Shown here: piece by piece, positions 33,782-45,688 of the stretch
Layout: the number at the start of each line of letters is the position of its first letter
Position numbering within the stretch: position 1 is the first letter of the stretch
Source of the DNA: Icerya purchasi
Taxonomy: Eukaryota; Arthropoda; Insecta; Hemiptera; Monophlebidae
Length of the DNA stretch: 64,000 nucleotides
Reading direction: 5' to 3'
Assembly (NCBI GenBank): GCA_039619475.1
Contig: CM077115.1
Coordinates: forward strand, 221,201,291-221,265,290
Notes under the pieces: generated by a model
What the model was told of the DNA's origin: nothing
The model's input: the letters and a program-made list of their open reading frames with translations, nothing else
Database searches by the model: none
Translations under genes and position numbers: made by a program

Positions 33782-34568
33782 TTAATAAACATATAATAAA
33801 ATTATGTTAGATATTTCTAGGAGTTTCTGTACTGGAGCAAAGTGTGCGATGTAATTTAATCGCGATCGTACATCAAGCTGACCGTTCGCGGTAACAATAA
33901 GTAAACTTTTTTCGGAATCGGGGTTCAAAACTTCTTATGTTATTCAAGCAAATTTTTTAAGATGCGATATGGTTAATTCTGATAATTTTTTTTTTCTTCT
34001 AAAACATCGTGAAAACTGAGGATCTATATCGTACTTTCGCGTGAAATACCATAATAATTATATTGATGGGAAAGGTAAATCTCGAAGGAAAAGAAAAACA
34101 CATTGACGCTTAATGAAACTAATACGGAATATGTAGGATGGCAATGTTTAATTTGATCGCGGATACCGAGAAAGTGACATGGAACAATTCTAGTTTTAGA
34201 TTGAACGACAGTAATACGAAATCGTCCTTTGTCGCGGCTAATTGAACGTGAAAACAACTTTTCATTCTTTTCTTTTCTGGACTCAGCGAAAAAAGCACTT
34301 CTCTTGGCAAGTATAAATTTTGTCATCGCGCTTCCTCGACGGGGAGTTATGAGTAATTCGCAAATTACTTATCGATAGTCGAGTTTTGTACCGTTTGAAG
34401 CGCAAAACGCATAATTGCATAAAGTAAAATAACGAGCAATCCATAGGCACGAACAACAAACATTTAAGGTAAATATAAATGTATATAAACACACATTTTT
34501 GAGAATTTAGCCACAAAAGAAAAGAGAAAAAGTATAGGTAAGGACAAAAACACAGTATATATTACCTG
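33782..34568. other. AT-rich non-coding DNA flanking LINE-A copy 2
   Basis: No gene recognised. It ends at the target-site duplication of the LINE-A insertion. Confidence 0.5.
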
Positions 34569-34583
34569 AAACGAAAGAAAACC
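34569..34583. repeat. Target-site duplication, left copy
   Basis: AAACGAAAGAAAACC, identical to 41,231-41,245 just past the LINE-A poly(A). The first two or three A residues are ambiguous with the tail. It fixes the 5' end of LINE-A at about 34,584. Confidence 0.93.
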
Positions 34584-34794
34584 AGTTCAGTAAATACGAA
34601 AAGGTAATTCGGTCGTGCTTTGTGTGTTTATCGGAGCAAGTCAGTGTTATCTTATCTAATAATTCGTTTGTTTAGTTCCGATTGATAAATTCTTCTTCAT
34701 TTAATATTACACATATACACACACATACGCAAACTTGGTATAATCTGCCCTTTTTATCTCATTCTTTGCGCTATTTGCCTCTCCTTCCCATCTG
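34584..34794 (+). promoter_or_regulatory. LINE-A 5'UTR, expected internal promoter region
   Basis: These 211 nt lie between the 5' end fixed by the duplication and the probable ORF1 start. LINEs of this type usually carry an internal RNA polymerase II promoter here; the motifs themselves are not evident, so this role is inference. Confidence 0.4.
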
Positions 34795-34922
34795 ATGGAC
34801 GATCCAGATCGTCCACCTGATCCGGGAGGGGGAAACGTCGTGTTTCGTTCGGTGGTACTAGTTGGGTTGACGACAGTACTCTTAATTATGCCTCCGATAA
34901 TGATAACTATCGGGACATTGAG

Positions 34923-35169
34923 ATGAACAACGATAGCACTAGTACAATTAATTCGGTAAGGCAAGTTAGCGATAGCGCTGTGGTGAATTCTTCTCCACTT
35001 CGGGAAGCTGATATAAGCAATTCGTACACGTCTACCAATAACAGAATCTCCGCTAATGATATTAATAACGACAATAGTAAAAATAATAAAAATAACAATA
35101 ACGAGATAAATACTAATTTCACTGATTGTAGCGAAAATAATAATAGTAATAATAATAACGATAATGGTA

Positions 35170-35217
<48 letters not shown>

Positions 35218-36524
35218 GAATCTATAAAAACAAGTATAAAACCTTTTTAAATAATACTGATAATATTAAGAACTTCAAAGTTTTTATTGAAAAAACGCCT
35301 AATAATAACTTAGATCAAGCTGTGCGTCTATCAATAAGTGCACTTAAAGTCGCCGAAATTTTAAGAATTAATAATCTCTGTAAGGACATCATCGAAATCA
35401 AAAAAGTCGGACGGAATCGAGTGACTATTCACTTTTCCTCTCCCTCCGCTGCTAATAATTTAATTGATAGTCGCGTCTTCCTGTCGCGTGGTTACAACGC
35501 ATACATTCCTTCTTACCTAGTTTCCAGATGTGGCGTTATAAAAGGAGTGGATACGGACTACACAGAGGAACAACTGATGGAAATGATTGACTGTAACCCG
35601 TATGTAATAAATTACATCAAAAGATTAAACAGACGATCAATCGTAGACAAAGAAGTCAAATATGTTCCTAGTGCTTCAGTCTTGATATCGTTCGAGGGGC
35701 AGAGTTTGCCATCCTACGTTGTTATGTGGAACGTGCGGTTCATCTGCGAACCGTTCATTAGAAAAACGAAGCAGTGCTACTGCTGCTTGAGGTACGGACA
35801 TATATCATCTCACTGCAAAAGTAGTCCAAGATGTGCTAGATGTGGAGATAAAGATCACACCGAGGAACAGTGTAACAGCCAGACAGCAGCATGTGTATTT
35901 TGCGGCGATCTTCACAAATCCACCGATCCAGTTTGCCCGGAGAAGAAACGCCAAACAAACATTAATGAACTAATGGCTTCACGCAATCTGAGTTTCCAAG
36001 AGGCTTCCTTGGAAATACCTCAAACCTATAGACAGAGCCAGTTATTTTCGAATAGAGTTAGTAACAGATTCAGTCTGCTGACAGATTACAACGAATATCC
36101 GGAGATTTCGTGCAAAGAAAATAATAATGATGTATACAATATTCCAGCATACAAACCGCCCCCTATATCAAAGAAAACAGGCTTCTTTGATAAAAATTTA
36201 TTAGTTTTTAAGAGGGATCAAAACCTAAAGAGATCGAAATCCTTCCTTTCATCAGATGAAGAAAAAAGAAGTCTAGAACGGAAACATATTTCCAAGAGAA
36301 CAACCTTCGAAAACTCAAATGTAAAGCCACCTTACGTAGACAATCGAACACACAATATGACATTCATGAATCAACCGTTGAAATCCGCTAATCCAGAAGC
36401 TAGTGATCAAGTCCAAAAATCAAAGCAATTGTCTACTAAAAATAATTCATTTAATATCACTAAAAAAAGCGTAGATCTTAATCAAAAAAAAATAAAAACA
36501 GTAAAGATAATAAAACTAATATAA
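34923..36524 (+). CDS. LINE-A ORF1, zinc-knuckle nucleic-acid-binding protein
   Basis: Gag-like RNA-binding protein that packages the LINE RNA. The N-terminal third is low-complexity, with long Asn runs from AAT repeats (about 35,170-35,220). A middle domain (residues about 110-270) resembles the I-element ORF1 core. Three zinc knuckles follow at about residues 281-340: CYCCLRYGHISSHC, CARCGDKDHTEEQC and CVFCGDLHKSTDPVC. The C-terminus is basic. The frame stays open upstream to 34,821 without an ATG, and another frame starts at 34,795 with MDDPDRPPDPGGG, which looks like the true start separated by a one-base loss in a G run at 34,828-34,832. ORF2 follows after 132 nt. Confidence 0.88.
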
Positions 36525-36656
36525 GTAAAAAGTAATATTCATTTCTGCTTTTCTCATTTATTATTATACTATATTTACTTAGTACTATGTGTGCCAATTA
36601 CTTTTGTGTACGTATATTATTATTATAGTTTATAATTTCTTTATATACTTCCAAAT

Positions 36657-39600
36657 ATGCTAAAAGTACTACAGTGGAATTCGAGAAGTGTTCTCTCGAA
36701 TAAAGGTGATTTAGAAATATTTCTGGCAACACGTGATACAGATATTGTGCTTTTAGCAGAGACCTGGTTATCGCCAGTAAAAACGTTTAACATCAACAAC
36801 TATAACTGCTATCGGGATGACAGGGAGGATGGATATGGTGGAGTAGCATTACTAATTAAAAATGGTATTAACCATAAATTACTTTCCATGGACTTAACGG
36901 AGTGTATTATTAATACAAGATCAAACGCCATTTGTGTTTATGTTAGCTATAAACAGTTCAAAGGCATTTTTATCTCATATTATTCTCCTCCGGGGAATAA
37001 TATTGATTCGGCATTTATTCTCAATGAATTAGACAGTCTAGGCAACACACCCATTATCTTCGCCGGTGATTTCAATGCCTTAAACTCCCTATGGGGCTGC
37101 AATCGAAATGACACGAAGGGCGGGGAAATTTTAAAAATTATTACTAATTCTCAGCTGTGTTTGATGAATGATGGTTCTCCTACTAGAATAGATAGTCCCG
37201 TTTATACCAGTAATCCAGTAGATTTAACATTAGTCTCATCCGATATTTATCTCGACTGCTCATGGATGGTCGCTCCCCTATCTCTGGGAAGCGACCATTT
37301 CCCAATAATGATTGAAATCTACTGTAGAACGTCAAGTACCTCGAATTCATATAATACTAGAGGAGTTGTCAGCCGAAAGGCCTGGAGATTTAGGGACGCA
37401 GATTGGGTTAAATTTAGAGATCTGATGGAACGAGATATTGGTAGTGTTGAATCTGCGAATTCGTTCTTAGAGAAATATAAAATTTTTTGTACAGTTCTGA
37501 ACTGTTCCTTAGATAACTCTGTGCCTCTCGCTCACCCATATAAGGGGAAGAAATCCCCTTCTCCTTGGTGGAACGAAGACTGTAAAAATAAGATTAATGA
37601 GCGTAATGCTGCTCTACGGAGACTTCGAATGGATGGCTCAATGAACGCATACCTGAACTATAGAAGAATTTCAGCTGAAACTCGTAGAATTTTGAAGAGA
37701 GCTAAGAGGGACTCTTGGGAAAATTATTGTGCGAAGTTCAATAGAAACACCCCCTTGAAAGAAATTTGGTCATTAGCCAAGAGATTTAAAAACAAAAACT
37801 ACCATTCTAAAGATGCTGCAGACACCTCTTGGTTCGAAGACTTTACAGATAGAGTTGCTCCTCCTTACGTCCCCTCTGTAAAAGAAGTACCTGATTCTAC
37901 AATCCCCCCATTTACCTCCCACTTTTTGTCTAGCCCTATTAGTTATAATGAGCTATTCCTACCGATAAGAAATAAAAAAGACTCTTCTCCGGGTTTAGAT
38001 GGCATAACATACTCTGTCATAAACAATCTAGGTGAAAACTCTAAACAGTACCTACTGGATATATTTAATGGTTTTTTACACGAACGTGTTTTTCCGCCAC
38101 AGTGGTCGAAATTCCTGGTAGTTGCTATTCCCAAGACCGGCAAACTTTCTAATAAAGCATCATCGTACAGACCGATTGCGCTGGCTTCTTGTTTCAGGAA
38201 ATGTTTCGAGATTGTATTCAAGAACAGACTCACATGGTGGACTGAAAATAATAAAATTTTCCCGCACGGTCTGTTTGGTTTCAGACCTGGCCTAGGAACC
38301 ATAGATTGCATCGCCCATCTACTTAATGACATCTACCTCTCCTTTTTAAACAAAGAGTTTTTAGTTGCGACCTTCTTGGATATAGAGGGAGCCTTTGATA
38401 ATGTATCGATTCCCATTTTAGTAGAAAGGTTAAGAAAATCGGGTATCCCTGATAGTTTTGCTAAATTCATCTGTTCACTTTTTTCAAAGAGAACCCTTTT
38501 TTTCCTTAATCCAGGCAAACACAAATTCATTATTAAGCATGCTTACACGGGTCTGGCTCAGGGCTCTGTTTTGAGTCCAATATTATTTAATTTTTATGTA
38601 TTAGCTTTATTTCATACACCGATACCCCCAAACTCACGAATTTTGTCATATGCTGATGATTTTGTTATCTATAGTATTCATAAGAATGTCTCTCGCTGTG
38701 TTCGCGAAAATCAACTTTGTGTATCTCGTTGTAATGGAACATTACATGATATTGGGCTTAATATACATATCTCCCGCTAAGTCAGCATTTTTCATCTGTA
38801 CAACTAGATTATCCTTTTCTCGTGATCTTGCAATTCACATCGGTGATGAGCCTATTCCCATGGTTACTTGCGTTAAGTATTTGGGGATGCATTTGGATAT
38901 GAAGCTTACCTGGTCTCGCCACATATTACTACTCCATAAACAAACCTTACAAATTACTAACTTGCTTAAAGCCATTGGTAACAGCTCCTGGGGCGCGGAT
39001 CCAGCAATTCTTAACTTAATTTTTAGAACCCTAATTATTTCTCGTCTTGACTATGGTTCTATGTTCTACGGTTCGCCCTCCAGATCTAATCTGTCTAAAG
39101 TTGATATTATACAAAACCTTTGCCTGCGAATTATTACCGGTAATCTGAGGTCTTCTCCGATTGCTTGTCTCCAGATCGAGAATAAAACACCTCCCCTATT
39201 TATAAGAAGGAATGTTCTTACTGATCGATATGCGCTCAAATATTGTAATTACCGATTCCCCTCTCTAGTGCATCAACTCAAAGTTATCAGCACCCATTGG
39301 AGATTTGTTTCTTCTAAGTTACCATTATTAGCAAGACGAATCTCGATCTATCACAAGTATTGCCTCGCTCTTATTCCTAAGGTTCCATCTCACTATTTCT
39401 CTTATACGTTTTTCATTAATATAATAAATATAAATATTGACACCACGTTAGTTCAGAAAATTAAAGATACTAATCTATCGTTATCCGTACTGTGGTTCAA
39501 TAATTTTATTAATAACAAATATCCGGATTGCATCAAAATATTTACAGATGGTGCTAAGCTCATAGGTCCCCATAGTCTCACTGGTTCCGCTTTCATTGTA

Positions 39601-40413
39601 GCTAACGTTACAATTCAAAAATTCAAGCTTCCTCCTGATGCATCTGTTTTTACCGCCGAACTGTTGGCTATCGATAAGGCTCTTGATTTCATATTAAATG
39701 TTCTTAACCCGGATAATAAATTTACAATTTTCTCCGATAGCCTGGGTGCCCTGATCGCCCTAGATCATAGTTCGTTTAATTATAAATGTCACCCGCTTAT
39801 TTACGAGATCAAAACTAAATACCTTCAAATTATTAATAACAATGGCTGTTTAAACTTTTGTTGGATTCCCAGTCATCGCGGGATTGGGCTAAATGATGAC
39901 GTTGATGCCGCGGCTAAATGCGCTGCCTTGAATGGAATTATATTCCCGTTCATTCCTTCCTCAGACTTATATCACAGGAGTCAGGCCACTGCCTTGGAGG
40001 ATTGGATAACTTATAGAGATAGGCAGAATACTGGTAGATATTACAATATGGTTCAGTCTGATATACCTTCGCTTCCTTGGTATTTCGATATTCCACAGTC
40101 TATCCCCAGTCGTCTTATTCGTAAGTATGTCACACTAGTTTGTAGATTGCGTATGGGGCATTCCCGAGTGCCTCTAAATTTTGCAGACTCCTCTGGATGC
40201 AACATTAATCATACTAGGTCTACCTTCATTGATGACATTAATCATTTGCTGTTCAGCTGTGACAAATACGAGCACAATAGGAAAAGGTTTTATAAAGAAT
40301 TAATTTCATGCGGATTGTTCCCTCCATATAGTGTTCATTACTTACTGTGTTCTGGACATACAGCAATTTTTATTATGGTTCGCTTTATAATTAATAATAA
40401 CATTTTGATTTAA
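36657..40413 (+). CDS. LINE-A ORF2 polyprotein (endonuclease, RT, RNase H), one frameshift
   Basis: About 1,250 codons. The APE-like endonuclease has WNSRS (residue 7 on), AETWL (residues 34-38), GDFNAL and LGSDHFPIM. The RT has IPKTGKLSNKASSYRPIALA, TFLDIEGAFDNV, LAQGSVLSPILFN and the intact catalytic box YADDFV at about 38,652. After the thumb (KYLGMHLDMKLTW) RNase H carries FTDGAK, TAELLA, FSDSLGAL and NDDVDAAAK, so all four acidic residues are present. The first frame runs to a stop at 38,780 and the second is open from 38,650 to 40,413; the switch lies at about 38,760-38,770, before SPAKS, and fits a net gain of one base. All catalytic residues I checked are conserved. ATG at 36,657 fits the usual endonuclease start. 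Confidence 0.92.
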
Positions 40414-40443
40414 TTATAATATTAGTAAATAGAAAAAAATAAA

Positions 40444-40474
<31 letters not shown>

Positions 40475-40707
40475 AGAACAGGATAGAGAAAAAAGAAAAT
40501 TAAGGAAAGATTTTATTAAAGGAACCAGAATTTTTTTTATTTTATTTTTTATTTTTTCTTTTCGTTTCTTTTCTTTTCTTATTTATTGAAGTTTATTACT
40601 TTATTGATGAAGTCAGTTAGTTTTATTTCATTTTATTCTTTATCAATCTATTTGTTACATTCTTTATTCAATTATTTATTTTTCTTACAACTTCCTTTTC
40701 CCATCAG

Positions 40708-41082
40708 GCATTGTGAACATTGCCAGGCAACAGTGGTCATATTGTTAAAAGGGAATTTTTCAATTTTTTAATTTGTATTTCTCATTTTGTCTTTTTGTTT
40801 TTTGTTTTCTCCTCTGAAAGAAAAATCTGATCTCTGTTTGTTAAGTTTCATCAGGCATTGTGGGCACTGCTCTGCAGTTGCGGCCATAATGTAGAAGGGT
40901 AACCTATTTTAATTTCTTCTTTGTTTTTCCTTGGTTAATTTCATTGCGCATTGTGGGCACTGCTCTGCATTTGCGGCCATACTGTAGAATGATAACCTAT
41001 TTTGATTTCTTATTTTATTTATTTTTTCTTTTTGGCTAATTTAATTGATCATTGTGGGCACTACTCTGTAGTTGCGGCCATA
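40708..41082 (+). repeat. Four tandem hairpin modules in the LINE-A 3'UTR
   Basis: Modules start at 40,708, 40,855, 40,948 and 41,049 (spacing 147, 93 and 101 nt), with the intervening T-rich sequence also partly repeated. Each 34-nt module can form a small hairpin: ATTGC-CAG-GCAAC, ACTGC-TCT-GCAGT, ACTGC-TCT-GCATT and ACTAC-TCT-GTAGT. Relative to the second, the first changes a C-G pair to T-A and the fourth changes G-C to A-T, both by paired changes. This is the signature of a kept RNA stem. Confidence 0.85.
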
Positions 41083-41171
41083 ATGTAGAATAGAATGAAA
41101 TTTCCTTCTCTGCTTTTTATTCCTTTTTCTGTTAATATTAATTTTCCATATCTATTCATAGTGTAGCTTGC

Positions 41172-41201
41172 TGGCCAAATGAACTGTATTTGTTCAGGCC
41201 A
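41172..41201 (+). other. LINE-A 3'-terminal stem-loop
   Basis: TGGCC (41,172-41,176) pairs with GGCCA (41,197-41,201) and, inside an AAA bulge, TGAAC pairs with GTTCA. The poly(A) starts two or three nt downstream. A likely RT recognition structure, by analogy. Confidence 0.65.
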
Positions 41202-41230
<29 letters not shown>

Positions 41231-41234
<4 letters not shown>

Positions 41235-41245
41235 GAAAGAAAACC
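41231..41245. repeat. Target-site duplication, right copy
   Basis: Identical to 34,569-34,583; see the left copy. Confidence 0.93.
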
Positions 41246-41472
41246 TATATTTAGCATGTTCGAACTATTTGCTCGCTTTACTAATATTTTTTTTCTTTTC
41301 TTTCCTAGCTGAAGCTGTTATATTTTTTTTTTTCTGACTACAGTATATTATGTGAGAAATGCTGTATATGTCATCACTTTGACCTTTCCCGTGTTTTTAT
41401 TTCCAGGAAATCGGTTTAAAATGTTTACGCCTCCTCCCCCTTAATCATATTGTATTCCGATAATTTGACTTA

Positions 41473-41510
41473 TGGCCGAATGGTTTTTCGCCGGGCCAGG
41501 AATAAAAAAT
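41473..41510 (+). other. Solo LINE-A-like 3' tail
   Basis: TGGCC (41,473-41,477) and GGCCA (41,494-41,498) with inner TGG/CCG, followed by GGAATAAAAAA. Same layout as the LINE-A ends. No coding sequence remains upstream, so it may be an old short insertion or coincidence. Confidence 0.4.
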
Positions 41511-41699
41511 TGCGACTCACCCGTTCCTTTTTTATTCTTATTTCCCAAATAATAATATAAACCATTCTAATAATTCTTTTGATTTCATTTTGTACTTTTT
41601 TGAAAAAAGCTGAAGAAATCTGGGACACTTTACGGAGTTCTTAACCTATTATTCATGATTATCCAAAAAAAATTGAGTACTGATCACGAGTACTACACA

Positions 41700-42034
41700 A
41701 CTAAGAAGACGAATCAGGAATAGCTGCGAATGATGGGGAATAAGGATATGGAACTACTAATAAGCACCATAAAGGACAGGAAGAGAGAATACCTTGGCCA
41801 CTTCATATGTGGACCGAGGTACTCACTATTGCAGATAATTTTATTGGGAAAAATATCGGACAGGAGGAAGGTCGGTCGAATGAGGTGGTGGATGTGCGAC
41901 ATCAAGGCGTGGTCGGGAATAAATACCGAACGAATAGTCCACCCCTTGCTTACGAAAGGGAAAGGTTCGAAACATCTTGAAATATATTATTAATAGTAAC
42001 CTGCGAACGAGAAGGACTCGAAGAAGAATGTTGC
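41700..42034 (+). pseudogene. LINE fossil, RT C-terminus with (GAA)n tail
   Basis: The open frame 41,730-41,993 reads MELLISTIKDRKREYLGHFI then CGPRYSLLQIILLGKI, followed by GRMRWWMCDIKAWSG. This fits the conserved C-terminal stretch of many animal LINE polyproteins (KRRKxEYLGHxxR...LLQLIxxGKIxGRR...). The end is a GAAGAAGAA-type tail at about 42,021-42,034. A truncated second copy of the last roughly 75 nt lies at 42,595. The clade is not determined. Confidence 0.7.
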
Positions 42035-42594
42035 ATTAATGTACCACAGTGTGTACTCAACCTTCAGTTATGCTGAAGCGGTGAAGTAATATGTTGACGA
42101 CAATATGTCACTATTAATGTACGATTTTTAGGTTTCTGATAATTTTTCAATTTTTTATACTATTTGTGCGGGTTGATTCGTACTTATGGAAAATTACGAA
42201 AAAAATTGGTACATTTAATGAATAGAAATTTATAAATACGCTTGGAAAAATATAAAAATATGCCGACTGTAACAAACAAAAAGCAGGCCAAAGCGGTAAT
42301 GCCTGACAATAGTGAAACTGCATTAAAAAACAATTAGTTACACATGGATTTCATTTTCAAATAAATTTTTAATGTGGTTGCAATGTTCCTTCAAATAATA
42401 TATTTCAATTTTTGTTTATAATAGGATGACGACAGTGTATTATATATTGCAATTTATAGTTATATAGTTATTCAATAATTTTATTTATTTTTATATTCAT
42501 TTTGCGTTCATTAAAATTATTGATGGTAGATTATTTAATTTTCTTTATCGAAATTTAAATATCTACTTTCTCTTAAATAAATTTATTTATTTTT
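42035..42594. other. AT-rich non-coding DNA
   Basis: Nothing recognised. Confidence 0.5.
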
Positions 42595-42688
42595 TTATTA
42601 CGAAAGGGAAAGGTTTGAAACATCTTGAAATATATTACAATGGTCACCTAGGATCGAGAACGGTCGGGACTCGATGAAGAAGAAGACA
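42595..42688 (+). mobile_element. Very short copy of the (GAA)n-tailed LINE
   Basis: ACGAAAGGGAAAGG through CTTGAAATATATTA matches 41,950-41,994, continues with a related end and stops in GATGAAGAAGAAGAC. It is a 5'-truncated copy of about 90 nt from the family at 41,700-42,034. Confidence 0.75.
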
Positions 42689-45688
42689 CACCTATTGATT
42701 ATTTCAGATTTTGGTTTATTTCAATATTTTTCCTTTAATACATATATAGCACATATATGTATACAATATAATATATACAGGAGTAGACTTCTAAGAGCAA
42801 CAATTTCTCAATCTGTATGATTCATACAAGACACACAATAATTTTTGGAAATGTTTCTTTTTTTTTCCTTTTCTAGTTGAAGATGCGTTTTTGCTGAAGA
42901 AAACGTTTCTAGAATAAAATGAGTACCGTTGGATTACGAAATCAAAATTTTCACATAATGCCCTAAGACCAATATCACCGACTGGTGCCTTTCTTTCGGC
43001 GCTGTAACATTTCAAGATCACTTCTCTGATATATTCATTCTAAACGTTTGCTAATTATTTATTATTTTACTTTATCAATTAATTAGTGTGCGAAGTACGG
43101 CAGTTTAATGAACAAAAATACTGCAATTTCAATTTCCTTTTTTTTTTTTTTATAAATATATTTATAACCGGTTGCTTTTTTATCCACGGTTAATGGAAAT
43201 TTAGCGACGAGTATGCCAAACACAAAAGCATATAGAGATGCTAATTCGATAAAAAAGAGACGGCTGTAAGTTCTTTTCCCTTCGACTGATCACCAGTAGT
43301 TTCCGAGTAAATCTAGAAAGGACATTATAACCATTTGGCAGATCCATTTTTAGTTCACTGCGAAAAATCGGGTTCAGTTCACAGTGTAAGTATGCGATAA
43401 AAGCCAACATCGTACCACCACCGTTCATCTCATTTGTGAAAAATTGATCGTACCAAAAGTATTAACAGTGTGTGAGACTGTTTGTAATTATTTTCTGCAG
43501 GCGGTGTCGTCTGTGCTTTGACATTCAATGTTATGTATGCGACTTATAGAAAAGTAGAGCTGGCATGTCGACGAAACTGCTCCGATCGTGTAGGTTTGGA
43601 AGAGTAGCACCACGTGTGATGACGGCAGCCGGAAAAGTGGAAAATTTTATTTACGATTTTTATCGAAGGTCTTTCTGTAAAAGAAATTTCCATGAAAAGG
43701 TGTAATGTGCGCGGAGGGGGGGGGGCATCCATTGAGAGTACGCATTTCGACACGATAAATTGACGAGCAGCTTCGCGTTCATTCGTTTCTTCTTCGTTAC
43801 ATTAATTAAATTAACGGGGGGAAAAAAATAAAATACGACAGGTAAAAAAATCCGGAAAAACGCAAAAAATGCGATAGAAAAGAAGAGGTCAGTAGTTTTG
43901 ACCTTTGGTGCGTGTCCGGCGCTGCTACTAACAATTTCACTTCAAATCAAGTAGGACAGATTTTTTCCCTTAGACAGAATCGTCTGCGAATTTATCCGAA
44001 CAGTTGATTTCCCCGTCGACAATGCTTATCGAATTAAAACTTTTTCCAACGAAAGGAAAATCGTTCGTCGCGCAATAGTATTCGTGCGAAGATATAAATT
44101 GGGGGATATCCGTCCATATTTCGTTCTCATCGTTGTTGACTAAGCAAACTCGGAAGAGGCACGTGTGTAGGTAGAGAACCGAGCTAACATTAGACGACGC
44201 AGATTAGTCGTTCGACGGTGTCGAGCGCGTTAGTCTAAATACGGAGAGCCGGGCGGTATAAGCGGATTTTCCGGATTGACTCGTTCGCCGATACTGCCGG
44301 ATTGAGCGAGAAAGTCCCCCGATGAAGTCAGTGAACAGGAAACTTTAGCAATAAACGCGAGCACGCCGATATTATCATTTTTTCCCGAATGCGCACATTC
44401 GGCGCGTTTCAGCTGGAAAAAAGCGGTTGTTCTCCAGAAAAGACGCTGCACTCTCGCAGCGCGCACACTTTTTAAATCGAATCGTAGCACGCACAGGGCC
44501 GCGACTTTCTCGCACGACAGACACATTGTCAGCACGTGTTTTACATGTGGTTAATAATCTCGATGGTCGTCGCACATTACATTCTTTTTATTTTATTATT
44601 TTATTATTTTTTATTTTTCCGGAGGCGAGTAGGGGACGTAATCTGCGGCTTCTTCGAAACTAATGCGGTAATAATAGGAAAGCGCCGGGACTTTATCCTC
44701 GAAATCGTTCGCTTAATAGGTTCTTCCGCTCATTGTTGTCGGTCGGGTTTTGATCGGTTTTGTCGATTCGCCTTTTACTTAAAATTCCGCACTCGTTCGT
44801 TGCGCGCACAGGTAAAGAGATGATAGCCCGGCAAAAACGAAAAAGGGTATTTCGGCTATAAAAATTACTCACATCATTTCTCAGACCGTTTTCGTCGCTC
44901 TACGTGTTTCGCCGTTCTTCCTGGTGACAGAGTTCCCTTCGCGTTATTATCAGTTAGCGGCCTTTAGCGCCGCCCGTACTGTGCCTTTCATCTATGCAAG
45001 CTGTAGCATCCGGATCTAATTCCAGCTGAAGAATTTGAACGATGTTCACGATTTCGCTACAAACTTTGATCCGGTGAATTGCAGTAGGCCTAAAGAAATA
45101 GGCATCATCGTACTACATAGCGGAACAAAGTGTCGCAACGATGTTGTCGCGTTTACCACTAGCTTTGCAGAAAAAGGAAACGATTAAAGAATTCAGCGCA
45201 AGAGCTTAGACAATTACGTCTCTCCTAGTGCGCGTAAAATTATTTAGCCGATGAAAAAAATATGAAATTTGAAGAAAAAAAAATCGAACCGAAAGCGAAG
45301 AAAGCATTGGAGAAAAAATGAACCTAGTCCCGAAGAAACGCTAGAGCGAGTTGTCTCCTCGCCATTATTTGCTGCGTGTAATTTTTAATTTTTTCGGAAA
45401 TTTTGTATGGGACAATTTTTTTCAAATTAGTTTCTTCTTGCTTTTTCTTTACAAAATTTGATTGATTTAGACGTGCAAAACAACACAACTGAAAAAAGTC
45501 CAAAAAAAGCGAAATTTACTTAATTGAAAATAAAAATACAAAAAAAATAATTCCTACTATTACTGCGGGGACGAATAGATGATTAAGTCGGTCCCTTCTA
45601 TCCGCTATCGGAATATCGGGGAAGTAGTTTAAAATTGCAATATTTGAATTTAGGCAGACATACAAAGCGCAGTTGAACAACGACGTTT
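42689..45688. other. Gene-free DNA, partly less AT-rich
   Basis: No ORF with a recognised domain. The part at about 44,100-45,020 is less AT-rich and has more CpG, with overlapping short ORFs on both strands, none convincing. It could contain regulatory or exonic host sequence; not shown. Confidence 0.4.

Larger units (their letters stand above)
40414..41201 (+). other. LINE-A 3'UTR
   Basis: AT-rich with an (AAAT)n stretch near 40,438-40,461, then the hairpin-module array, then the terminal stem-loop. Much longer than the 3'UTR of copy 1 because of the repeated modules. Confidence 0.85.
34584..41230 (+). mobile_element. LINE-A copy 2, near full-length I-like non-LTR retrotransposon
   Basis: A complete-looking 6.65 kb insertion: 5'UTR from 34,584 (AGTTCAGTAAATAC), ORF1 with three zinc knuckles, a 132-nt spacer, ORF2 with endonuclease, RT and RNase H, and a roughly 0.8 kb 3'UTR with a tandem hairpin array, a terminal stem-loop and a poly(A) ending at about 41,233. 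A perfect 15-bp target-site duplication flanks it. Domain order and the C-terminal RNase H point to the I superfamily; the exact clade needs a tree. Only one frameshift in ORF2 and one probable one near the ORF1 start separate it from an intact element, so the insertion is young. The equal flanks agree with that. Confidence 0.93.
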
